Shown: positions 54,913 through 63,950, counted from the stretch's first letter. The stretch: 64,000 bases of DNA from Clostridia bacterium (GCA_009929695.1 RZZW01000007.1:18049-82048), one strand, 5' to 3'. A program made the numbers and translations. The notes: a model not told the origin generated them from the sequence alone.

Positions 54913-55275
54913 ATGGCTGATATTAAAGCTATCGTAGAGGAAGTAAAAACCCTCACAGTTCTTGAACTGAATGACCTTGTTAAAGCAATCGAAGAAGAAT
55001 TTGGCGTCACAGCCGCTGCTCCCGTAGCAGTTGCCGCCGCCGCTGCACCCGCTGCTGAAGAGAAAACAGAGTTTGACGTTGTTCTCGCAGAAGTCGGCGC
55101 AAACAAAATGGCTGTCATCAAGACAGTTAAAGAAGTCACAGGCCTCGGTCTTAAAGAAGCAAAAGACCTCGTTGACAACGCACCGAAGACACTTAAAGAA
55201 GCTGCTTCCAAGTCTGATGCAGAAGACATCAAGAAGAAGCTTGAAGATGCCGGCGCAAAAATCGAGCTTAAGTAA
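54913..55275 (+). CDS. rplL: 50S ribosomal protein L7/L12
   Basis: A 120-residue protein with the N-terminal dimer domain ([19 protein letters not shown]), an alanine-rich hinge and the C-terminal factor-binding domain ([23 protein letters not shown]). The start at 54913 follows GGAGG. A terminator follows closely. Confidence 0.97.
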   Translation: MADIKAIVEEVKTLTVLELNDLVKAIEEEFGVTAAAPVAVAAAAAPAAEEKTEFDVVLAEVGANKMAVIKTVKEVTGLGLKEAKDLVDNAPKTLKEAASKSDAEDIKKKLEDAGAKIELK

Positions 55276-55288
55276 TTTAAACTCAAAT

Positions 55289-55320
55289 AAAATCCGCAGC
55301 CAATTGGCTGCGGATTTTTT
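55289..55320 (+). terminator. rplJL terminator
   Basis: AAATCCGCAGCCAA / TTGGCTGCGGATTT, a perfect stem followed by T residues. Confidence 0.92.
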
Positions 55321-55343
55321 GTGTTTTATAATAAATATAAATT

Positions 55344-55418
55344 GTAGGGCAAGGGCTCTGCTCTTGCCGTTACTTACAGTAATCGGTTGCGGCGGCAAGA
55401 GCAGAGCCCTTGCCCTAC
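55344..55418. repeat. Family C palindrome, large copy
   Basis: GTAGGGCAAGGGCTCTGCTC... paired with ...GAGCAGAGCCCTTGCCCTAC, 26-base arms around a 23-base centre. It lies between convergent rplL and trpZ. Confidence 0.9.
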
Positions 55419-55483
55419 GCACCTTGCGGGAATGCAGGGATGCCATACATAGCGTCCGCCGCCGTGGTTTCGTATGGATACAA

Positions 55484-56290
55484 CTACGAAAACAATATCC
55501 TGTCTGTATCGAGTGCGGTGCTAGTTTTTTCTTTGAAGAGCTTTAAAAGCTGCTCCACTGTCATGTTTTTGCGTTCCGCGTCTGTAAGTTCAAACGCCAC
55601 ACTGCCGCCGTGCATCATCATGGTGCGGTTGCCGAGCTCTAGGGCGTTTGTGATGTTGTGCGTAACCATCATGCAGGTGATTTTATTTTCAGCAACTATT
55701 TTGCGGGTAAGTTCAAGCACCTTTTCGGCTGTCGCGGGGTCGAGCGCAGCTGTGTGCTCGTCTAAAAGCAGCAGCTTTGGCGTGACGAGCGTCGCCATGA
55801 GCAGCGTCAACGCCTGTCTTTGCCCGCCCGAAAGCAAGCCCACCGGCATCGTTAATCTGTCCTCAAGCCCAAGCCCAAGCTCCGCAAGCTTTTCTTTGAA
55901 AAACGCCTTGTCTTTTTTCGTTATAGTCATGAACGGATTTGCGCCCTTGACGCTGCGCAAATACGCTAGCGCAAGGTTTTCCTCAATAGTCATGTGCGGC
56001 GCAGTGCCCGCGACAGGGTCTTGAAACATTCGCCCAATCTGCGAGCTGCGCTTGTATTCGGGCAAAAACGTTATGTCCTTGCCGTCGAGAAAAATTTTGC
56101 CGTTGTCTGGGTAATAAACGCCCGCAATCGCGTTGAAAAGTGTCGATTTGCCCGCGCCGTTGCTGCCGATAAGCGTAACAAAATCGCCCGCTTCAAGCGT
56201 CATTGAAAAGTTCTCTATGGCCTTTTTCGCGTTGGCCGTGCCGGGGAAAAACGTTTTTGATATGCCGTTTATTTCAAGCATTTTGCTCAT
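55484..56290 (-). CDS. trpZ: ABC transporter ATPase (TrpZ-like)
   Basis: A 268-residue ATPase of the importer that pairs with TrpX and TrpY: Walker A GSNGAGKST, signature LSGGQRQAL, Walker B LLLLDEHTAALD and switch histidine VTHN. Its start overlaps the permease stop by four bases (ATGA), so it is translationally coupled. It is the last gene of a T-box-led unit. Confidence 0.85.
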   Translation of the reverse strand: MSKMLEINGISKTFFPGTANAKKAIENFSMTLEAGDFVTLIGSNGAGKSTLFNAIAGVYYPDNGKIFLDGKDITFLPEYKRSSQIGRMFQDPVAGTAPHMTIEENLALAYLRSVKGANPFMTITKKDKAFFKEKLAELGLGLEDRLTMPVGLLSGGQRQALTLLMATLVTPKLLLLDEHTAALDPATAEKVLELTRKIVAENKITCMMVTHNITNALELGNRTMMMHGGSVAFELTDAERKNMTVEQLLKLFKEKTSTALDTDRILFS

Positions 56291-57183
56291 TTTGCCGCAC
56301 CGCCCTTTCTCATGCGATAAAACGCAAGCTTCGCGCGCACAGCAGGGTAGCAGATTGCCACCGCGACTATCACCGCAGAGATAAGCTTGAGATTATTCGC
56401 GTTCACCTTTGCCGACAGCGCCGCCGCGATGATTATGCGGTAAATAACGCCGCCGAGCACCGCCGCAAGCACGCCGCGCAGAACGCTTTTGCGTCCGATA
56501 AACACCTCGCCGATTATGAGGCTCGCAAGCCCGATAACCACCATGCCGGTGCCGAGCGTCGCGTCCGAAAACTTCTGATATTGCGCGATAAGCCCGCCTG
56601 ATAAAGCCGTTAGCGCGTTCGCAAGGCACAGCCCCAGCGTTGTCATAAGCGCCGGATTTATGCTCGACGCAGACACCATGCTGCGGTTGTCGCCCGTCGC
56701 GCGCAAGCTTAACCCTGTACGCGTGCGCAAAAACCACACAAGCGCGGCGGAGATAATAGCGACGATAACGAGCGCCAAAATCAGCTTGCCAAAGCCTGCG
56801 CCAAACACACGTTCAGCATACGTGAACACGTTGTCGGCCTTCAAAATCGGAAGATTTGCCTTGTTTCCCATGACCATCAGGTTTATGGAATACAGCCCTG
56901 TCATCGTGATTATGCCCGCCAAAATCGGCAGTACGCCAAATGTTGTCTGCAAAAATGCGGTCACAAAGCCCGCCACTGCGCCGCCTGCGATTGCCATAAC
57001 AAGCCCAAGCACAGGGTGTCCGTTGGCGGTGAATATAGCCGAGCACGCCGCGCCGAGCGCGAACGTTCCGTCGGTGGTTAGGTCGGCAATGTCAAGCGTG
57101 CGGTAGCTGATATACAGCGCCAGTGCGACGAGTGAGTATATCAGCCCCTGCTCGACAGCGCCCTGCAAAACAGTTAAGCTCAT
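56287..57183 (-). CDS. trpY: ABC transporter permease (TrpY-like)
   Basis: A 298-residue branched-chain-type permease with eight or nine helices. LVALALYISYRTLDIADLTTDGTF near the N terminus and SLRATGDNRSMVSASSINP are family landmarks. AAGGAG precedes the ATG. It lies between the binding-protein and ATPase genes in the same transcript. Confidence 0.87.
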   Translation of the reverse strand: MSLTVLQGAVEQGLIYSLVALALYISYRTLDIADLTTDGTFALGAACSAIFTANGHPVLGLVMAIAGGAVAGFVTAFLQTTFGVLPILAGIITMTGLYSINLMVMGNKANLPILKADNVFTYAERVFGAGFGKLILALVIVAIISAALVWFLRTRTGLSLRATGDNRSMVSASSINPALMTTLGLCLANALTALSGGLIAQYQKFSDATLGTGMVVIGLASLIIGEVFIGRKSVLRGVLAAVLGGVIYRIIIAAALSAKVNANNLKLISAVIVAVAICYPAVRAKLAFYRMRKGGAAK

Positions 57184-57204
57184 GAGTGCTCCTTTTTAAA
57201 ATGC

Positions 57205-58194
57205 TTATTTCGCGTATTTTGAAACGTCGATGCCAAGCGCCGCGGCGGTTTCGTCGTTTACAACAATGTTTTTCTCTTTCAAAACCTCAACAGGGATGTC
57301 GGCGGGCGCTGTGCCTGTGAGCACCTTAATCGCCATATCGGCTGTCTGCGTGCCGAGGTTTGTGTAGTTTACGCCAACGGAAGCAAAGCCGCCGTCTGCA
57401 ACCATGCTGTCAGCCGCACAGTAGACAGGCTTGCCCGCCTTGATTGCTTCGTCCGAAAGCACCGACATCGCGCTCGCGACGGTGTTGTCAATAGGCGCAA
57501 ACACCGCGTCGCAGTCGCCGAGCAAATTCTGTGCGGCAAGCTGTACGTCGCCCGATGTTGTGACGGCGCTCTCTGTGTAGTCGATGCCCGCGGCGTCAAG
57601 ATACGCCTTTGCCTCGGCTATAACTGAAACGCTGTTGACCTCGCTAGTGTTATAGATGAAGCCGAATTTTTTCACTTCGGGTGTCAGCTCTTTTGCGAGG
57701 TCAAAAATATTTGCAACAGGTATCGCGTCCGATGTGCCTGTGATGTTGCCTCCGGGTGCGTCAAATGAGGCGACGAGCTCGGCTGCGACGGGGTCTGTAA
57801 CCGCTGAAAAAATTACCGGAATATCTGTGCCGTCAACCGCGGCGGCAGCGCCCTGTGCGGCGGGCGTCGCGATGGCGATTATAAGGTCAACCTTATTTGC
57901 CACAAACTGTTGGCAAATTGTGTTTATCGTCGTCATGTCGCCCTGTGCGTTTTGGTAATCAATGTCGATTGTGATTTTGTTTTCCGTTGCTTTTGCGGCA
58001 AGCTCCGCCTTAATAGCGTCGCTTATTTCGTCGAGCGAGGTGTGCTGCACAAGCTGAATAAGCCCAACCTTGACAGCCTTCGCGTTCTCGGCGCTCGCCG
58101 ATACGGCGCTTACGCTGCTTGAAGCGCTGCCGCAGCCCGCAAGCGCGGACGCAGCCAAAACAGCGCATAGAACAATAGCAATTATCTTTTTCAT
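57205..58194 (-). CDS. trpX: ABC transporter substrate-binding lipoprotein (TrpX-like)
   Basis: A 329-residue member of the ABC_sub_bind family. It carries a lipoprotein signal with lipobox ASALAGC, then VGLIQLVQHTSLDEISDAI, IAIATPAAQGAAAA, VIFSAVTDPVAAELV and YCAADSMV. Members preceded by tryptophan T-boxes import tryptophan. It is first in the unit, 60 bases after the T-box terminator, with GGGAGG before the ATG. Confidence 0.88.
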   Translation of the reverse strand: MKKIIAIVLCAVLAASALAGCGSASSSVSAVSASAENAKAVKVGLIQLVQHTSLDEISDAIKAELAAKATENKITIDIDYQNAQGDMTTINTICQQFVANKVDLIIAIATPAAQGAAAAVDGTDIPVIFSAVTDPVAAELVASFDAPGGNITGTSDAIPVANIFDLAKELTPEVKKFGFIYNTSEVNSVSVIAEAKAYLDAAGIDYTESAVTTSGDVQLAAQNLLGDCDAVFAPIDNTVASAMSVLSDEAIKAGKPVYCAADSMVADGGFASVGVNYTNLGTQTADMAIKVLTGTAPADIPVEVLKEKNIVVNDETAAALGIDVSKYAK

Positions 58195-58254
58195 ATACTT
58201 TTCCTCCCAAAAATAAAAATATAAATAAGCCGCGTGTCGGCTGATTTAACACAA

Positions 58255-58530
58255 AAAACGCCTGTCCTTGCCTAAAAACAAGGACAGGCGTATAAATACG
58301 TCTGCGGTACCACCTTGATTGCCGCGCACAGCGCAGCCACCTCTACGAAAATGCCAACACATTTTCTGCCAAATAACGCCGGCTTGCGTCAGAGGATACT
58401 AAGCAAAAGCTTTTCACCCTGCCCTCTGCGGTCCATTTGCCGTCTCGCTTTTCGCCTTATTCCCAGCACCAAAGGCTCTCTGTGGATGCGCTGACGGTTT
58501 AATCTCCGCTTCATCGGTTTGTGATTTGTA
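58255..58530 (-). ncRNA. T-box riboswitch, tryptophan specificity
   Basis: On the minus strand: Stem I with AGAGAG and the GGTGCTGGGAATAAGGC apical region, a specifier region AAATGGACCG, the T-box AAGGTGGTACCGCAGACG (58316-58299) and a terminator CGCCTGTCCTTG / CAAGGACAGGCG with TTTTTT (58292-58255). The specifier triplet is most likely TGG (58435-58433), followed by the usual purine, so uncharged tRNA-Trp should turn the transporter genes on. Confidence 0.85.
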
Positions 58531-58533
58531 ATC

Positions 58534-58562
58534 ATTAAACACCATTTAAATAGATTTGTCAA
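58534..58562 (-). promoter_or_regulatory. Promoter of the T-box-trpXYZ unit
   Basis: On the minus strand TTGACA (58562-58557), 17 bases, TTTAAT (58539-58534), just ahead of the T-box Stem I. Confidence 0.8.
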
Positions 58563-58600
58563 GAGAAAATTTTGAAAAGTACACGATTTTTTTTAATTAT

Positions 58601-59935
58601 CTACATCTCAAACGTCGAATACATTTGAAGCAGCAGATACGCCGCGAAAAAGGGGAGAAATGCGTACTTGATCTTGGCGCGTTTGGGAATTGTCATATAC
58701 GCCGCCACCGCAACGCCTATGCACGCGAGCGCAAAAAACAGCCCTGTTCTGCCGCCCGAAATGCCTATCGACGGCGTAAAGCCCATCGCCACACGCGTGC
58801 CAAGCCCTATGCCGAACACTAAAATCGTTGCGAGGGACTTCGGTGTATGCCCGAAAATGAGGTATAAATCGACAACGCACAGCGCAAAAACGCCGTAGAG
58901 CAGCAGCATCGGAATATACGCCGTCAAAATGCTGCAATTAGATAAATTTATCATGCCTTGCCCCGTGTAGCTGTCCGTGAAAAACGACAGCGCGGGAAAA
59001 ATCGACAGCGTGATTTTTTGATACGTCCCAAGCACCGCAGTAACCGCAAACGGCACAGCGCCTATTATGCGGTGAAAAACGCTTTTGTGCCTGCAAAAAA
59101 CGGCGAGCATAAGTATGAGTGTGAAAAATAAAAACACATAGCTGCGCTTGTAAATCACCTGCGAAAGTGTGAACGACAGCCCCATTTCAAACTTTGAAAG
59201 CGGCGACAGCATCTTGAAATTCTGAAAATAATTTGACGCGTCAACCTCTGTCCGCATCGTGTTTCCGACGCAAGTCAACGTGTAGGTGAGCATAAGCAGC
59301 GCGATTATCACCTGTGAGATAAGATATTTCGGCACACGCTTTTGAATAATAATGATATAAAGAATGCCGCAAATCAATGAAAGCAATATAAATATGAGCG
59401 ATTGCTCCATGTTGCACGCGTAAAGCATTGCGGGAATAGCCGCTATGTACAGCCATTTAGGCGTTTTTTCGCCGCGCAGAGCGTTCAAAAGCGGCAAAAG
59501 CGCAAGGCTCCCAAACGCCGCAGGCCACAAATATACAAGCGTCGTCGATATCCACCCCGCGTCGGCAAGCGTCTCCCACGGGTAAATTATTATGAGCCCG
59601 CATAAAAGAAAACACGCCTCGCGGTTTTTGTCAGCGCCCGTCGCCTTTGCCATGCACGCCGCCAAAAGCGCTGCCACAAGCGGGTTTACAATGCGCCACA
59701 CAAGCTTTGGCAGCCAGCCGAATATGCATTCAAACAGCTCTAAAATCTGCCGCGACGACCACGTTTGATACTCCTTTATCGAGAATGTCAAAAGGTCTGA
59801 ATTTGTTATGACAGCCCCGAAAAATTCCTCGTCGCCGCCTACCATCAAAAATTTTAAATGGCAAATAAATAGGAAAACCCACAGTAAAAATACGGCTGCG
59901 TATGGGCTTTTTGCGCGATTTCTGAGTGTGTTCAT
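58601..59935 (-). CDS. Polytopic membrane protein, DUF6056-like
   Basis: A 444-residue protein with about eleven membrane helices and a first outside loop containing GGDEEFFG and WSSRQILE. That acidic-pair/arginine arrangement near the first loop is seen in GT-C-type glycosyltransferases and in DUF6056 proteins. The start ATG overlaps the stop of the preceding gene (ATGA). The role may be surface glycan or lipid modification, but this is not established. Confidence 0.6.
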   Translation of the reverse strand: MNTLRNRAKSPYAAVFLLWVFLFICHLKFLMVGGDEEFFGAVITNSDLLTFSIKEYQTWSSRQILELFECIFGWLPKLVWRIVNPLVAALLAACMAKATGADKNREACFLLCGLIIIYPWETLADAGWISTTLVYLWPAAFGSLALLPLLNALRGEKTPKWLYIAAIPAMLYACNMEQSLIFILLSLICGILYIIIIQKRVPKYLISQVIIALLMLTYTLTCVGNTMRTEVDASNYFQNFKMLSPLSKFEMGLSFTLSQVIYKRSYVFLFFTLILMLAVFCRHKSVFHRIIGAVPFAVTAVLGTYQKITLSIFPALSFFTDSYTGQGMINLSNCSILTAYIPMLLLYGVFALCVVDLYLIFGHTPKSLATILVFGIGLGTRVAMGFTPSIGISGGRTGLFFALACIGVAVAAYMTIPKRAKIKYAFLPFFAAYLLLQMYSTFEM

Positions 59936-60435
59936 GCCGTCACCTCCGCAAACTGCCCTGTGCGCACAAGCGCGTTGTGGCGGTTTGAGCGAAACGCGAT
60001 GCAGATTTCATAGCTTTCAAGCGGATATTTTAGCTGCTTGTCTGTCAAAAACGCATAAAAGCCGCCAAATGCGTAGTTTATGCCGTCGTTTATCGTCTCG
60101 CGAGTGTCGGGGCGGTCTGACATTGTCGTCGGAACTTCAAGATACACGCCATCCTCGGCATTATAAAGCACAACGCGAGTGTCTACCGATTCAAATTTTT
60201 CGCCCTCAACAAGCGCCCATCCGCTGAAAACCGCCGCACCGCCGGTGTGCGACACCTCGCAAAGATATTTAAAGCTGCCGGTGAGCGTCTCTGTGTAGGC
60301 GGCGGGGTCAACGCTTTTCGCTCTGCGCAAATCTGTGCGAAGCAGCATTGCAAAGCCGAGTATCAGCACGGCAAAAACCGCCAAAAGTGCCCACACAAGC
60401 CTCTTTTTTGGCATTATAAAGCCGTCATTGTTCAT
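59932..60435 (-). CDS. Membrane-anchored protein of unknown function
   Basis: A 167-residue protein with one membrane helix (about 12-31) and a C-terminal outside domain (SFKYLCEVSHTGGAAVFSGWALV, VVLYNAEDGVYLEVPT) that looks like a small beta domain. I do not know the family. It is tightly packed: the start overlaps DUF1622 by 11 bases and its stop overlaps the next ATG, so the three genes are likely made together. The start at 60435 lacks a strong ribosome site; M8 at 60414 is an alternative. Confidence 0.65.
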   Translation of the reverse strand: MNNDGFIMPKKRLVWALLAVFAVLILGFAMLLRTDLRRAKSVDPAAYTETLTGSFKYLCEVSHTGGAAVFSGWALVEGEKFESVDTRVVLYNAEDGVYLEVPTTMSDRPDTRETINDGINYAFGGFYAFLTDKQLKYPLESYEICIAFRSNRHNALVRTGQFAEVTA

Positions 60436-60763
60436 CGGGTTTACTCTTTTCTGCCTTTATTTCAAAATGAATGAGCAGGCTCAAAAGCGCACGTAAAATG
60501 ATTACAGCGCCGAGAATTAAAAGCTCGCTCATCTGCCGCACAAGCACTGTTTTCAGTATCTCCGCCGCCATTTTAAATTCAAGCCCAATGGCAAGCCCGT
60601 TCGCAAGCTCAAACTGCAAATTATAGCATTTAGAGCAAAAGGTGTTCATCAAATATTCCCAAAACGCGTGCAGAGCGCTCCAGGTGACAACAAAAATGCC
60701 CATCAGCTCAAGCACCGATATTATCATCGGCAAACAACCCTCAATAACAAAATCAAGACTCAT
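60425..60763 (-). CDS. DUF1622 membrane protein
   Basis: A 112-residue protein with two to three helices; a central amphipathic LANGLAIGLEFKMAAEILKTVLV is the DUF1622 hallmark. The start at 60763 follows GGGAGGGC. It is first in a three-gene membrane unit. Confidence 0.8.
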   Translation of the reverse strand: MSLDFVIEGCLPMIISVLELMGIFVVTWSALHAFWEYLMNTFCSKCYNLQFELANGLAIGLEFKMAAEILKTVLVRQMSELLILGAVIILRALLSLLIHFEIKAEKSKPDEQ

Positions 60764-60826
60764 CAAAAGCCCTCCCAAACGCAGAATATATGTAGATAGT
60801 ATAGCATAAAAAGGGGAGAACGACAA

Positions 60827-61067
60827 GCGAGAGAAGAGAGAAGAAAGAAAAGAGAAGAGTTAAGGAGTGATGCCTGCGCGCATCACATTCTAATGGGTAC
60901 TACACCTTGTCGTTCTGAGCGCAGCGAAGAATCTTTTGCGCGTTATCGTAGGTTTTAAGATTCTTCGCTGCGCTCAGAATGACAGGAAACTTCAAGCCGG
61001 TAGAATGTGACACCGCAGCAATCACACATTAACTTTTCTTTCTTCTTTCTTCTCTTTTCTCTTCGCG
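60827..61067. repeat. Family B element 8 with family E insertion
   Basis: Purine arm, left hairpin GTGATGC/GCATCAC, central stem CATTCTA/TAGAATG, a degenerate right hairpin and pyrimidine arm. Inside sits another palindrome (60905-60985), TTCTGAGCGCAGCGAAGAAT with its complement. It is the only family B copy between divergent genes. No gene in this 352-base gap. Confidence 0.85.
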
Positions 61068-61115
61068 CCGTCCTAAAATTCATTACCGCAGCATATATTC
61101 ACATGGGGTGGTACT

Positions 61116-62621
61116 GTGGCAAAAAGCTTTCATTTAAAAAATGCGGCCATACTGACAGCCACGGGGCTGCTGCTGCGTGCAGCCGGCATGATTTTCCGCG
61201 TGTATATCGCCGCCGAAATCGGGGCGGCGGGCATTGGCTTGTACCAGCTTGTTTTTACTGTGTATAACCTCGCCGTAACCCTCGCTACAGCAGGGCTTTC
61301 GGCCGTCACCACGCGCACCGTTGCCGCGCTTGAAAATAAGCAAAGCGCCCGCCACGCCATGCGCGTGCTGCTTGCGTTGTCACTTTTTACCGGTCTTTGC
61401 GCGGCGTTTGGGCTGTTTTTTGCAGCATATCCCGCCGCGCAGTATTGGCTTGGCGACGCGCACGCCGCGCCAGCACTGCAAATCCTCGCGCCCAGTCTGC
61501 CTTTTATGGCCGTCAGCGCCGTCATACGCGGCTACTACATGGCTGTGCGCAACGTTAAACCAAACGCCATCGCGCAAATAGGCGAGCAAGCCGTCCGCAT
61601 CGGCGCTGTGGCACTGCTCCTCGCAAAAATCGGCACCGACGACATGGTCACAGCGTGCTGCGCCGTCGTCGCGGGCAACACCATCAGCGAGGCGCTAAGC
61701 TGGATATACATGACGCTCTGCTATAAGCGCGAAATGAAGGGCGTAAAACCGCAAAAATCGCAAAACGAGCACCTGCTCAAAAACACGCTCCTGTGCCTTT
61801 TGCCGATGTCCGCAAATCAGTACGTCACAAGCGCGCTGCACACGTTTGAAAATGTGCTTGTGCCGCAGACACTCGCCGCGTTTTCCGGCTCATACAACTC
61901 GGCGCTTGAACAGTACGGCTCGTTGCGCGGCATGGCAATGCCTGTGCTGTTCTTTCCGTTTTCGATAATCGTTACCGTTTCGACGCTCCTTTTGCCGGAC
62001 GTCACACAGGCGTGGATCAAGCACGACGAAAAAGCGCTACATGGACTTTTGTCTCGCATTTTAAGCATAACCCTAGCTGCGTCGATACCGTCTGCGGCGC
62101 TGTTCTGGCTCTTTGCCTACGACATAGGTCATGTGCTCTACAAAAGCACCGAGGTAGGCTTTTTTCTCTGCGTGCTCGCGCCAATGACGCCTATAATGTA
62201 TCTCGAAAGCATGGTAGACGGCATTTTAAAGGGCATCGACAAGCAGAGCGCAACGTTCCGCTACACGGTTATTGACTGTATTGCCCGCATTATTTTAATA
62301 TGGCTTTTTGTGCCAAAATAAGGCATGGAGGGCTTCCTCATAATAATGCTCGCCAGCAATATGTTCACAGGTCTTTTAAATTTGCGCTGCCTTTTGTCGA
62401 CGGCACGAATGCGCATAAACGTAAGGCAGTGGCTGCTAAAGCCGATTTTGCTGTCAGTGGCGACTGTCGGGGCGGTGTGGTTGCTGTTCATACGCTCGTC
62501 CTACGCCGCCACGTCGCTTCTCGTGCGCACCTGCACCGCGGGCGTGGCTTTTGTGTGCATTTACCTTTTGCTTATGCTTGTCTTTTCTCCTACTATGACT
62601 TATAATAAACGTAAGAAATAG
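61116..62621 (+). pseudogene. SpoVB-like polysaccharide/lipid II flippase with ochre codon
   Basis: A 501-codon MATE/MOP-family flippase like stage V sporulation protein B: AAILTATGLLLRAAGMIFRV at the start, GLYQLVFTVYNLAVTLATAGLS, then helices to NKRKK. At 62319-62321 a TAA interrupts between WLFVPK and GMEGF, where relatives have tyrosine; the frame continues perfectly after it. The first part alone lacks the last three helices. GTG start with GGGGTGG upstream. A single nonsense change (or a base-call error) explains it. Confidence 0.85.
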
Positions 62622-62638
62622 TAATCGGAGGCGGCTCT

Positions 62639-63799
62639 ATGTCTAATATGCTTGATTATTTAATGTGGCGCGGAGACATTTCGTTTGAAAATTCGCCCGT
62701 AAATGAGGTCGATCAGCTCGTTTTTGCCTATATATCATATGTAATAATGGACGACTTTTTTACAGAGGGTATAACTGTGCGCGAAGCCGCCGAAAAATAT
62801 TTTGAAGCTCACACTATGCAAGAGGTGCAAAAAGATAAATCATTTATACATCTTGCGCCAATCGTTCTAAAGTCAGCCGGCGAAAGCGTGCGGTTTGGCA
62901 GCATAAAAATGTATAATTATCAAAATGATGTCAATGTGAGCCGCGAAGAGCAGTTTGCGGCGGTGTGCCTTTATCTTGATTATGACAACTCAATTCAGGT
63001 GGCGTTTCGCGGCACTGACGACACGATTATAGGTTGGAAGGAGGACTTCAATATGTCCTTCATAATGCCTGTTCCGTCGCAGTGCGCGGCGCTGAAATAT
63101 CTTGAAAAGGTGGGTGCGGACAGCGGCAAAAAGCTGCGCATCTGTGGGCATTCAAAGGGCGGAAACCTCGCCGTATATTCGGCGGCAAAGTGTTCAGCAG
63201 CCGTGCGCGAGCAAATTTTAAGCGTATATAACCTCGACGGCCCGGGCTTTAACAAGAAAATGCTAGAAGATGAGGGATATATTGCTGTTCAAAGCAAGAT
63301 AACTACAATTGTGCCGCAGTCGTCTGTCATCGGAATGCTGCTAGAGCACGAGGAGGAGTACACCGTTATCAAGAGCAGCCAGACGGGAATGCTTCAGCAC
63401 GACGGCATTTCGTGGCAGGCGCTCGGCGCAAAATTTGTGTATGCCGACGACATGGACACAGGCGCAAAGCTGTTCGACGCCTCACTTAAGGACTGGTTAA
63501 GCGAAATGGATAACGACCAGCGAAAGCGGTTTGTCGACACGCTTTTCGACGTTTTGCTCGCGAGCAACTGCGATACCGTGAGTGAATTTTCAAAAAATTC
63601 ACTGTCCTCAATGGCAGCAAGCGTTCAGGCAATGACAAGCCTGCCCGAGGAGGACAGAGCAATATTCCTAAAGACTATCGGTTTACTTATGACGAAAATC
63701 AGCGATAAAATAGGGAGCAATGTTAAAAAACGCCTGAACATTCATTTTAACACGCAAGAAAAATCTCAACCTCTACTTGACAACAGCCCCAAACCGTGA
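62639..63799 (+). CDS. DUF2974 (Mbeg1-like) alpha/beta hydrolase
   Basis: A 386-residue protein with a lipase-type nucleophile elbow GHSKGG (about 171-176), preceded by QVAFRGTDDTIIGWKEDF, as in lipase class 3 relatives, and followed by YNLDGPGF. A helical C-terminal part (about 300-386) is appended. DUF2974 proteins are widespread in gut Firmicutes with unknown substrates. GGAGGC lies before the ATG. The tRNA-Leu promoter overlaps its 3' end. Confidence 0.85.
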   Translation: MSNMLDYLMWRGDISFENSPVNEVDQLVFAYISYVIMDDFFTEGITVREAAEKYFEAHTMQEVQKDKSFIHLAPIVLKSAGESVRFGSIKMYNYQNDVNVSREEQFAAVCLYLDYDNSIQVAFRGTDDTIIGWKEDFNMSFIMPVPSQCAALKYLEKVGADSGKKLRICGHSKGGNLAVYSAAKCSAAVREQILSVYNLDGPGFNKKMLEDEGYIAVQSKITTIVPQSSVIGMLLEHEEEYTVIKSSQTGMLQHDGISWQALGAKFVYADDMDTGAKLFDASLKDWLSEMDNDQRKRFVDTLFDVLLASNCDTVSEFSKNSLSSMAASVQAMTSLPEEDRAIFLKTIGLLMTKISDKIGSNVKKRLNIHFNTQEKSQPLLDNSPKP

Positions 63800-63805
63800 T
63801 AAAAT
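63777..63805 (+). promoter_or_regulatory. tRNA-Leu promoter
   Basis: TTGACA (63777-63782), 17 bases, TAAAAT (63800-63805), inside the end of the upstream coding region and 11 bases before the tRNA. Confidence 0.8.
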
Positions 63806-63816
63806 ATGACCATTCT

Positions 63817-63903
63817 GCGGATATGGCGGAATTGGCAGACGCGCTAGATTCAGGTTCTAGTGACTTCACGGTCATACAGGTTCAAGTCCTGCTATCCGCA
63901 CCA
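63817..63903 (+). tRNA. tRNA-Leu (CAG)
   Basis: A full class II tRNA: acceptor GCGGATA/TATCCGC, D-loop with TTGGCAGAC, anticodon stem CTAGA/TCTAG with loop TTCAGGT (anticodon CAG), long variable arm TGACTTCACGGTCA, T-arm GGTTCAAGTCC and encoded CCA. Confidence 0.97.
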
Positions 63904-63910
63904 CCCAAAT

Positions 63911-63950
63911 GTCAAGCCCGAGACAAAAAGAAATTTGTCTCGGGCTTGAC
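63911..63950. terminator. Bidirectional terminator after tRNA-Leu
   Basis: A perfect 17-bp stem GTCAAGCCCGAGACAAA with a six-base loop, followed by TATTTT on the plus strand. Confidence 0.85.

Noticed and set aside
20597..61067. CRISPR array
   Set aside because: The repeats are dispersed, palindromic and of several families; there are no regular spacers or cas genes.
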